64,000 nucleotides of DNA, taken from positions 32,501-96,500 of the forward strand of contig CANTAL010000145.1 in NCBI GenBank assembly GCA_947650365.1, given 5' to 3'. Below the pieces are notes generated by a model that saw only the letters and a list, made by a program, of their open reading frames with translations, did not search any database and was not told the origin of the DNA. The position numbers and the translations under genes are program-made. This DNA is from Chamaelirium japonicum (lineage: Eukaryota; Streptophyta; Magnoliopsida; Liliales; Melanthiaceae). Position 1 is the stretch's first letter, and each line of letters opens with the position of its first letter. Positions 55,754 through 64,000 of the stretch are shown here, in pieces.

Positions 55754-56935
55754 TCATACATCAAAGAGATCAGGGTACAATCGCAACATATCGGACTCCA
55801 CTTCCCAAGTGGTCTCATCCTCACCTCGATGACTCCACAAAATCTTGACCATCTTGATGGTCTTGGTGCGAAGTACCCTATCTTCGGAAGCTAAAACACG
55901 GATCGGCCGCTCCTCAAAAGTGGCATCGGCATTTAGCTCCAAGTCTTGCCAATCTAGTACATGTGTCGGGTCTGGCATGTACCTCCGGAGCATCGACACG
56001 TGGAACACTGGGTGCATTGCTGAGAGCCGAGGTGGCAACGCCAGACGATACGCCACCTCTCCGACTCGATCTAGAATCTCGAACGGTCCCGTAAATCTCG
56101 GTGCTAGTTTTCCCTTCTTTCCGAACCGAAAGACGCCACGCTTAGGGGAAACCCGCAGAAAGACATGGTCACCGACCTCAAACTCAAGGGGCCGTCTACG
56201 AATATCCGCATAACTCTTCTGTCTGCTTTGAGCTGTGCGGAGCCTTTCTCTGATAACCTGTATCTTCTCTGTAGTCTCCTGCACTAAGTCTGGTCCCAGA
56301 AGACTACGCTCTCCGACCTCTGCCCAACAGATGGGGGATCGACAAGGCCTCCCATACAGAGCCTCATAGGGAGCCATGCCAATGCTCGCTTGATAGCTAT
56401 TGTTGTACGAGAACTCCACCAAGGGCAAGTGCTCATCCCAGCTACCTCCGAAATCTATAGAACACGCCCGAAGCATGTCTTCCAATATCTGGATGGTCCG
56501 CTCTGATTGACCGTCTGTCTGGGGATGGAAGGCTGTGCTAAAACTGAGCTGTGTCCCCAACGCGGTCTGCAAACTCTTCCAGAACCCTGAGACAAACCTG
56601 GGATCTCGATCAGAGACAATGGTCACTGGAATCCCATGCAATCTGACTATCTCTGCAATGTAGAGTCTGCTCAGCTCCGATAAAGAGGAAGTCGTTCGGA
56701 CTAGAAGGAAGTGGGCAGACTTGGTCAGTCTATCCACAATCACCCATACTGAATCATGCTTGCTCCTGGTTAGTGGCAACCCCGAGACGAAGTCCATCGT
56801 GATGTGTTCCCACTTCCACTCTGCGACAGGAAGGGGATGAAGGGGTCCCGCAGGCTTCTGGTGTTCTGCCTTAACCTGCTGACAGGTCAGACACTTCGCC
56901 ACGAACTCAGCTACATCTCTCTTCATGCCATTTCA
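55754..56935 (-). pseudogene. element D integrase with chromodomain-like tail
   Basis: Continues the Pol frame after a TGA at 56,933-56,935 where Trp is expected (QFW[15 protein letters not shown]). It has the end of the zinc-binding region ([16 protein letters not shown]), the catalytic core with [24 protein letters not shown] and [13 protein letters not shown], a GPF/Y-type region ([12 protein letters not shown]) and a C-terminal segment with [16 protein letters not shown]. The last resembles the chromodomain of Tekay-type chromoviruses, which guides integration into heterochromatin. The D,D35E residues are present. The downstream stop at 55,754 lies 54 bp from the 3' LTR. Confidence 0.9.
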
Positions 56936-59115
56936 CCAGAATTGGCTCTTCAAGTCTCGGTACATTTTGGTACTGCCAGGGTGTACCATGTATCGAGAGC
57001 GATGCGCCGCTGTCAGAACCTCCTCTCGAATCTCCAAGTCCTTCGGTAGACATAGCCTCCTTTTATACCTCAGTCCGCCATCAGAATCAAGCGACCAATC
57101 CTCTACTGCCTCTCCCCTTATCAGTCGAGAACGCATCTCCTCCAACTCCTCATCATCTGCCTGGGAGGATATCACTTGTTTGACCAACGTAGGCTGCACC
57201 CGCACACTGAATAATCGAGTACTAGCGGGATCCTCTCGCACCAACAGGTCATACCCTTCAACTGCTACAATAAAGCTCTGTCTATCTGCAATCAGTCGAG
57301 ACATCTTGCTCTTGAACTTCCTGCTGAGCGCATCTGCCACTACATTAGCCTTCCCAGGGTGATAAAAGAAGTTGTCGTTGAAGTCCTTCAAGACCTCAAT
57401 CCACCTCCTCTGTCGGAGATTCAGGTCCTTCTGGGTACAGATATACCTCAAACTCTTATGATCACAATACATCTCGAAGTCTTCTCCATACAGGTAGTGC
57501 CACCAAATCTTGAGCACAAACACCACCGCTGCAAGCTCCAGATCATGGGTCGGGTAGTTCTGCTCATGAGGCTTCAACTGTCTCGATGCATAGGCTACCA
57601 CTTTTCCATCTTGCATCAACACACCTCCAAGTCCAGACTGAGACGCATCTGTATAGACCACGTATCCCTTCCCACCAATTGGTACTGTAAGAACAGGGGC
57701 AGTGGTGATTCGTCGCTTCAGCTCCTGGAAGGACTGCTCGCAAGCATCTGACCACTCAAACTTCACCCCCTTCTTTGTTAACCGAGTCAGAGGCAATGCC
57801 AGTCTCGAGAAACCCTCTACGAACCTCCGGTAGTATCCCGCTAGACCCAGGAAACTCCGGATCTCAAAAACATTCCTCGGTGACTCCCAACTCAGTACTG
57901 CCTCGATTTTTGCTGGGTCCACCGAGATGCCTCCTTCTGAAACCACATGCCCTAAGAACTTTACTTCTCTCATCCAAAACTCACACTTGCTGAGTTTGGC
58001 ATAGAGTTGGTGATCTCGCAATGTCTGTAGGGCAATCCTCAGATGCTCTGCATGCTCCTCTTTTAACTTCGAGAAGATCAATACGTCATCAACAAAGACC
58101 ACGACGAACCGATCAAGGTAAGGCCTAAAGACTCGATTCATCAAGTCCATAAAAACTGCTGGGGCATTCGTGAGACCGAACGGCATCACTAGAAACTCGT
58201 AGTGCCCGTATCGCGTCCGAAATGCTGTCTTCTGGATATCATCATCCTTCACTCTGAGCTGATGGTACCCAGTCCTCAAATCAATCTTAGAGAAGAACTG
58301 AGCACCCTTCAGCTGATCAAATAGATCCTCGATCCTTGGAAGAGGATATCGGTTCTTCACAGTAACTGCATTAAGTTTTCTATAATCGATGCAGAGCCGC
58401 TTTGAACCGTCCTTCTTCTGGGCAAACAAAACAGGGGCACCCCATGGAGAGACACTGGGGTGAATATACCCGAGACTCCGCAATTCTTCTAGCTGAGTAC
58501 TTAACTCCCGTAGCTCCGCTGGTGCCATCCGATACGGGGCCACTGAGATCGGTGCCGTCCCCGAAACTAGCTTGATGCTGAACTCTACCTCTCGAATAGG
58601 AGGAAGGCCTGGGAGCTGGTCAGAAAATACATCAGGAAAGTCTCGAACGATTGGGGAGTGCTCCAATGGATTCTCACCCTCAATCTCATTGGCCAACTGT
58701 GCTAGGAGGCTAAGATAGGACCCTTGCCGGGGCGTCGGATATAAAATAGCCAGCTTAGCTCCCGCAAAGAAGAACTCTGTATTGCCAGGTGGACGGAAGG
58801 TGATCTTCTTGGAGTAGCAGTCTAGTGAAGCATGGTATGCCGCCATCCAGTCCATCCCCAATAAGACATCCAACCCTTCTAAGTCGAGGATAATTAAGTC
58901 GGCCACAAGTTCATTGCCTCCAATGGAAAGCACACATCTCTTACATACACGGTCCACATCAATGCTAGTCCCAAGTGGTGAGACGACCGATAGGACATAA
59001 CCAAGGGGTTCCGACTGTAACCCCAAGGTAGCCATAAATTTAGGGACTATGTAAGAGTGCGTCGATCCAGTGTCGAACAAGACTCGTGCAAGGGTAGTGA
59101 ACACAGGTACAACAC
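56936..59115 (-). CDS. element D protease, reverse transcriptase and RNase H
   Basis: The open frame contains the aspartic protease ([17 protein letters not shown]), the RT ([53 protein letters not shown], and the catalytic [12 protein letters not shown]) and the RNase H ([32 protein letters not shown]). The start of the integrase HHCC region ([19 protein letters not shown]) closes the segment. RT/RNase H copy the element RNA into DNA and the protease matures the polyprotein. The frame is fully open from 59,115; the sequence joins Gag in frame only if the 115-bp intron at 59,116-59,230 is removed. Confidence 0.9.
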
Positions 59116-59230
59116 CTAAGGCAATAATAAGTAGTTATAAATGTGTTTATCCTAGCTATGTGATGTACTAGAGCACAACTACAGAACTGATTATGGAAAA
59201 GCTACTCTACGAGAAAGGATTTAGGGCTAC
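59116..59230 (-). other. candidate spliceosomal intron between gag and pol of element D
   Basis: Minus strand donor GAAG|GTAGCC and acceptor TTGCCTTAG|GTG. The 115-bp segment is AT-rich and has a CTAAC-like branch site (TATAACTAC) near its 3' end. Gag ends in stop codons just inside it. Removing it joins GSGIEG to [16 protein letters not shown], which is the expected linker and protease start, with the frames matching exactly. Confidence 0.6.
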
Positions 59231-60464
59231 CTTCAATGCCAGATCCAGAAGCTCCAATATCCTGACCAACGAGTGCATAAGCTCGACCGTGAGTCTGTTG
59301 GCCACTACCACCCTGGCGGACTGGAGGTCTTTGCTGAAGTGGCTGTGGTTGAGGAGGACGGTAGGGCCGGGCACCCTGCTGATTCTGAGGTGCCCTCTGC
59401 TGAAGTGGTTGGGGATGGTAAGTCAATGCTGGACGAGGGTGATATGGTAGGGGAGGTAGGGCTGGTTGCTGCTGCTGCTGTGAAGGACGCCGAGTGCAGT
59501 CACGCCTGACATGGCCATACGTGCCACATCTAAAGCACTTGGGACCCTGTGAAGCTGGGGGTCCCTGGGAGTGGTGCTGCTGTTGACGAAAAGGAGCCTC
59601 CTGAGACCTAAGCCTCTTGGAATGAAACCCGTGATCACTCCTTCCGTTGCCACCACTTCCTCGCTTCTCCTGAATCTTCTTGGCATCCTCTTGGCCTCGC
59701 TCTGCCACCAGAGCTCGATCCACCACCTCGCTGTAGATCTTCAGCCGCAGTACCTCGATCTTATTTTTTATTCCAAGCCTCAAACCTTGCTCGAACCTCT
59801 TTGCCTTACGCTCTTCCGTAGCTACCAGGAATGGATCATAGCGTGACAGCTCATCGAACTTGGCCTCATACTCGGCCACAGATAGTGTGCCTTGGTACAA
59901 GTCCAAGAACTTCTTCTCCATTTCATCTCGGACGCTCTCCGGAAAGTACTTTTCTCGGAAAACCTTCTCGAACTCCTCCCATGTCATAGGTGCCTGGCCT
60001 TCTCCTCGGGACCTCTGGATCCGATCCCACCAAAAGTCTGCCTCTGCCTCCAGCTGGTAGGAGGCCAGAGTGACTCTTCTCTCACCTACTACTTCCAAGG
60101 CATCCAATGCCTTGCCGACTTGCTTCAACCATCTGTCGGCCTCCACTGGGTTTGGATGACCTTTGAAGGTTGGCGGCCTCAGTACCTGAAAGTCCTTTAG
60201 GAGCTTCCCCATCCTATATGTATCCACTCTTTGCTCCTCTTGAGCAGCCTGCTGGGCCTGAGCTTGAGCCAAAGCAGCCTGGGCTGCTGCTATCTGCTCC
60301 TGGGCAGCTGCCTGTTGCTGGGCTACCATTGTTTGTTGTTGTTGCATCATGACTTGCTGCTGCTGCATCATTTCAGTCATGGTGCGGAACATCTCCATGG
60401 GGTCTGGGACAGCTGCAGCACTAGACGACCCAGGAGAGGAAGTTTGACCTCTGGTAATAGCCAT
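59231..60464 (-). CDS. element D Gag
   Basis: Starts MAITRGQTSSPGSSSAAAV at 60,464; a slightly longer upstream frame exists from 60,491, but this start suits the family better. The N-terminus has a long Gln/Ala-rich coiled-coil-like stretch (residues ~35-90). The Retrotrans_gag core spans about residues 110-270 (PVEADRWLKQVGKALDAL, DFWWDRIQRSRGEGQAPMTW, LSVAEYEAKFDELSRYDPF). The zinc knuckle is CFRCGTYGHVRRDC, followed by a Pro/Gln-rich tail ending GRAYALVGQ...GSGIEG. Gag packages element RNA in virus-like particles. The frame has no stop in the core. Without splicing it would end at 59,202. Confidence 0.9.
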
Positions 60465-60548
60465 CTGTAAAAATGCAGGCCTATAAGACACTTATTCGAG
60501 ATAAGAAGACTAACCTACAACTAAATCCCTTAGGATCCTATCCCTAAG

Positions 60549-60560
60549 CTTTGATACCAG
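60549..60560 (-). other. element D primer binding site (initiator Met-tRNA)
   Basis: The minus strand TGGTATCAAAGC lies one to two bases from the LTR end GTGACA. Confidence 0.85.
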
Positions 60561-60561
60561 C

Positions 60562-62683
60562 TGTCACGCCCCGGATCCGACTACACGGGTAAACCCGTCA
60601 AACCCGGGGGTGATGGGGTTATAAGGGTAAGTCAATGTTGTAAGGTTGCGAGGTTGATTTTATTATTTAGTTATTTATTACTAATTTATCATTAACTATT
60701 TACTAGTTAATAGGGGATGGCTTTGAGGAGAAGCCTACCAATAGCTTAGCCTTGAGGAAAGGCCTACCGGGCATGAAGCTTGAGGAGAAGCTTACCAGGG
60801 GAAATATCACTGATTCTGGCATTATTCAGAGCATCTAAAACATAGTTCCATAATTATTACATAACCAACTAGAAATAATAAAAACTAGCTAATAGCTCTA
60901 GTGTCCTCTCTCGATAGCTATTTAAGATCCTCTAGGAAGCGTCAGAGAAGGATCTACGGTACCTGAAAAGAGTGTGCAACAACGGGGTGAGTTTACTAGG
61001 TAAACTCAGTGAACAGTTAACCCTAAAATAGCTAGGGTAAACCATAGTCATACCCTGCCCTTCTAGAAGTCTACGAGGGCGACAACATACACATACATAT
61101 ATTGCAAATAAGATAGTTTAGCTAGCTAATATGGCAGTTCTACTATGGTACAACTACAACTAGTAAATGTAAGACAAATAATCATCCAGATTAAAAGTAT
61201 GCAACTAATCACCGAAGGTTAGTTCTACCTACTCCTAAAGTGAACCGACAGTTTTCTAACTGAGTCTGCCAACAGAACCTGGGTCCAAGTATCCTTGGAG
61301 AGCCAGAAATACCCATATGGCCATAAGGGGGCTTGGTCTTTCACCATGGGGCACTCCCGCCCAACTTGCTTCTTCGGGGTCATTACCCAGGGGTGGACTA
61401 CTAGGCCACTAGGGGCTTTACCGCCTGCCTAACCCTGTGACCCTACCTACTTGATTCGGATTATGCACAGGCGGTGGTTCACCTCCCATCCTGTGCACTC
61501 GGGTCCCCTACCCATGCTCGTGAGTAGTGAGTCTTCCCTCTGGGAAGAGAACCTTAACTGAGGAAGTACAATCACCAGTCTCTCCATTGAGACCACCGGT
61601 CTCTTTACCGAGACCATCAGTCTTCGTTGCTCAATAGCAACTGGACTGCACCATGCGACCCATGGTCACCAAACACCGTCATTCAATAGAATATTGATAA
61701 ATAATCAGTACAAGTATCTATTTGTTTGCATGCATCCTAGTGTGAATCTAGGTTGAGTTAATCATCGTTACAGCTATCAAAATATTACATGCATGACTAT
61801 TCAGAGGTAAGGGATAGTATGCCCACCTCCCACATGCAGTACCGGTTTCCCGCCTGCATGCATTGGACATACTATGTCACATACGGTTTTATTTATTATT
61901 TTACAGATACAACTACAATCTACTCTAACTAGAATAGAATTAATCATGTTCACCTGGAGAATAGCTCGGTAGTCCACGCTACTCACGCCTATCGGTCCGG
62001 TGTACCGTCGAAGAAGAAACTGACCATCATGGTTTAAAATATATAAATTGTTACATCCATAATTTAGTCAAACTAGGGTTCTAAAAAGGTTGGTTTAGGT
62101 ATGAGGGACCCATGGGATCCGGTCTCGCTCGAATCCGACTTCGGTCGGAGGTTTTAGGGTCGAACCGGTAAAAACCGGTCTATGATCGGTTCAATAGGTT
62201 AAAATGCTCTCCAGGATACCAAACTAGGTTCAATACATCGGCATCGATGATCTGAGCACGATGCCACTGGTTTCGTCCAATTCCAAGATCGGACGGAGAA
62301 TTGGCGGTCAAACCAAGGTGCACCAATTAGTTCAGGTTCATGAATAAAATGGGATACTAAATAATATAATTACTGTACTAAACTATGGCCAACATGTATA
62401 ATTTTCCAAGCCGATCGTAATGCCGCTGGTTTCGTTCGATTCCGAGATCGGATGAAGAAATGGCAGCTGAACCAATTCCTGGTCGGTTTAAGGGTCTGGT
62501 TCAGGTGAACCAGACCGGTTCACTGCTGGGTCGGGTCTGTGTTATCAGGTTGGGTCTGCGGGTCGGGTCTGGTCTGCTGTTCGGATCGGGTCTACTGTGT
62601 ACTTAAGGTGGGTCGGGTTGCTGTGCAGTCGGGTCGGGTCTGGATTCAGGGTTGAGTTATTAATGGGTTAATAACAATTCAAG
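60562..62683 (-). repeat. element D 5' LTR, interrupted
   Basis: Matches 51,978-54,099 base for base apart from about two dozen substitutions. It stops at '...aacaattcaag' where copia element G begins. Confidence 0.9.
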
Positions 62684-64000
62684 TGTTGCGAAAAGCATCA
62701 TATTATTAACACAAGACCCCTATATATAGGCATAATCGGAGGTTGGGATAGAGACGGGGTAAATCTCTAAATCCCAATAATCCAGGGGTCTTTATCCGGT
62801 GGGCATCCATATCCGATGCAACCACCGTTTCATAACACTCCCCCTTGGATGACCACCATTTATCATTGATTGCCTCATTAAAACCTTTGATGGAAAAACC
62901 CAGTGGAAAAAATCCTATCAAAGGAAAAAGAGTACAATCTTAGTTCTTCAGGAACAAGTTCTTCAGGAACTATGGTGGGTGCGCATAATGCTGCCTCGTT
63001 AAAACCTTTGATGGGAAAACCCTGTGGGAAAAACCCTACCAAAAGAAAAAGAGTACAGCACGCATAAATTTGCATCTTCAGGATGCCCTCCGCCTAACTA
63101 TTACATTACCACTATTACATCTCTCCCCCTGATTATATCTCCTCCTTATTACATTATTACATCTCTCCCCCTGATTATATTACATCAATTTGTTTGGTGA
63201 TTGAGCCTTCGCAGTCCGATGCCGTACACCATCTTCTGGAAAGTAGACTTGGGCAAAGCTTTGGTGAAAAGATCCGCAAGATTGTCGCTTGACCGTACTT
63301 GCTTGACTTCAATCTCCCTTTTCTTCTGAAATTCGTGGGTGTAGAAAAACTTTGGTGAGATGTGCTTTGTTCGATCTCCCTTGATGAAGCCAGCTTGAAT
63401 TTGAGCAATACATGCGGCATTATCTTCGTGGATAACTGTCGGCTCTTTGGTAACTGATGCCAACTGGCAACTGCTTCTGATGTGATGCACAAGTGACCTC
63501 AACCATACGCATTCTCTACTTGCTTCATGCAGGGCTAATATTTCAGCATGGTTCGACGATGTAGCCACAAGTGTTTGTTTGGTCGATCTCCAAGAAATAG
63601 CTGCATTGTTATTCAAAAATACATACCCTGTTTGGGATCGACCCTTATGGGGGTCAGAGAGAAAACCTGAATCTGCATAACCAATCAAGTGAGGAGTACC
63701 ACAAGAATAAAACAATCCCATATCAGTGGTTCCTCGCAAATATCTAAATATTTGCTTTATTCCATTCCAATGCCTAAGAGTTGGTTCTGAACTGTATCTA
63801 GCCAATAGATTAACAGAAAAACATATATCTGGTCTAGTACATTGAGCTAAATACAATAAAGCACCAATAGCACTTAAATACGGTTTTTCAGAACCAAGAA
63901 TAGTTTCATGTTCCTCTTTAGGTCTAAATGGATCTTTATGAATATCAAGAGGTCTAACAACCATGGGAGTGCTTAGTGGGTGACATTTATCCATATTAAA
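62684..64000 (-). mobile_element. copia element G (3' part; continues past the window)
   Basis: Its 3' LTR (62,684 to about 63,161) starts TGTTGCG on the plus strand and has a minus-strand TATA-like TATATATA (62,721-62,728). It holds two ~123-bp-spaced copies of 'cattaaaacctttgatgg'. The polypurine tract CAGGGGGAGAGA is present twice (63,119 and 63,162 edges), so the exact LTR end is ambiguous. It is inserted in the 5' LTR of element D. Confidence 0.8.
63185..64000 (-). CDS. copia element G: C-terminal RT region and RNase H (partial)
   Basis: Open to the edge of the window. It reads TPMVVRPLDIHKDPFRP, YLSAIGALLYLAQCTRPDIC and HWNGIKQIFRYLRGTTDMGL, typical of the copia RT-RNase H linker. The RNase H has YADSGFLSDPHKGRSQTGYV, SSNHAEILALHEASRE, VIHEDNAACIAQIQ and HISPKFFYTHEF. 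It ends LADLFTKALPKSTFQKMVYG before the stop near 63,185. Catalytic acidic residues are present. No stop or frameshift is seen, so the copy looks young; the 5' half lies outside the window. Confidence 0.9.
   Translation of the reverse strand, partial: FNMDKCHPLSTPMVVRPLDIHKDPFRPKEEHETILGSEKPYLSAIGALLYLAQCTRPDICFSVNLLARYSSEPTLRHWNGIKQIFRYLRGTTDMGLFYSCGTPHLIGYADSGFLSDPHKGRSQTGYVFLNNNAAISWRSTKQTLVATSSNHAEILALHEASRECVWLRSLVHHIRSSCQLASVTKEPTVIHEDNAACIAQIQAGFIKGDRTKHISPKFFYTHEFQKKREIEVKQVRSSDNLADLFTKALPKSTFQKMVYGIGLRRLNHQTN

Larger units (their letters stand above)
51978..62683 (-). mobile_element. Ty3/gypsy element D (Tekay/Del-type chromovirus), nearly intact
   Basis: Minus-strand element with its 3' LTR at 51,978-55,700, integrase at 55,754-56,926, RT/RNase H at 56,933-59,115 and Gag at 59,231-60,464. 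The primer site is at about 60,549-60,560 and the 5' LTR starts at 60,562, cut at 62,683 by copia element G. The coding region is broken by one nonsense codon. Long LTRs, TGTAACACC-type ends and a chromodomain-like C-terminus fit Tekay/Del. The overlapping 2,122 bp of the two LTRs have the same length and differ at about two dozen sites, which means a recent insertion. Confidence 0.9.

Overview
This window looks like gene-poor nuclear DNA of a flowering plant (species not determined from the sequence). The evidence is the repeat content: Ty3/gypsy chromovirus and Ty1/copia retrotransposons with initiator-Met-tRNA primer sites, a PIF/Harbinger element, a MuDR-type MULE, hAT and Mutator miniature elements, a LINE tail, a plant mobile domain gene, GT-AG introns and TATA boxes. 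No intact cellular gene was found; four host-gene remnants or single exons are visible.

Layout. 1-1850: decayed minus-strand LTR retrotransposon carrying a hAT miniature element with an 8-bp target duplication. 1886-2077: one clean minus-strand exon resembling plant VPS13/SHRUBBY. 2.1-15 kb: mostly decayed sequence with two diverged copies of a ~1-kb repeat, a chromovirus integrase scrap, a LINE 3' end and a copia LTR plus gag. 14.3-15.1 kb: three minus-strand exons of a Niemann-Pick C1 (NPC1) pseudogene. 15.7-28.7 kb: a fossil of a plastid lipoamide-dehydrogenase-like 5' exon, split by a 12.8-kb gypsy element A (target duplication GAAGG). A's 3' LTR is in turn split by element B, a gag-protease-only relative in the opposite orientation.

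29.5-34.5 kb: minus-strand copia element F. A gypsy solo LTR sits in its gag zinc-knuckle region, and two further DNA elements plus a hairpin MITE sit in its LTR. The LTR also holds a 78-bp repeat array with TGACGTCA motifs. 34.7-35.9 kb: tandem repeats with a 504-bp higher-order duplication. 36-41 kb: PIF/Harbinger element with both genes broken, containing a Mutator-type miniature element that itself holds hAT-like sequence and a tiny retroposed insert. 41-46.2 kb: low-complexity sequence and a broken MULE transposase with a 120-bp duplication. 48.9-50.5 kb: plant mobile domain gene cut off by a (TA)n tract that hosts two long hairpin elements.

51.98-62.68 kb: a young chromovirus D of Tekay/Del type on the minus strand, with 3.7-kb LTRs and a coding region broken by only one stop codon. 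Its gag and pol frames are joined in frame if a 115-bp GT-AG intron is removed. Its outer LTR is interrupted by copia element G, which runs off the end of the window.

No new defence or metabolic system was found. The most unusual signals are the candidate gag-pol intron of D, the paired hairpin elements inside TA microsatellites, the bZIP-type repeat array in the F LTR, and the element A / element B pair, which looks like an autonomous element with a non-autonomous relative.
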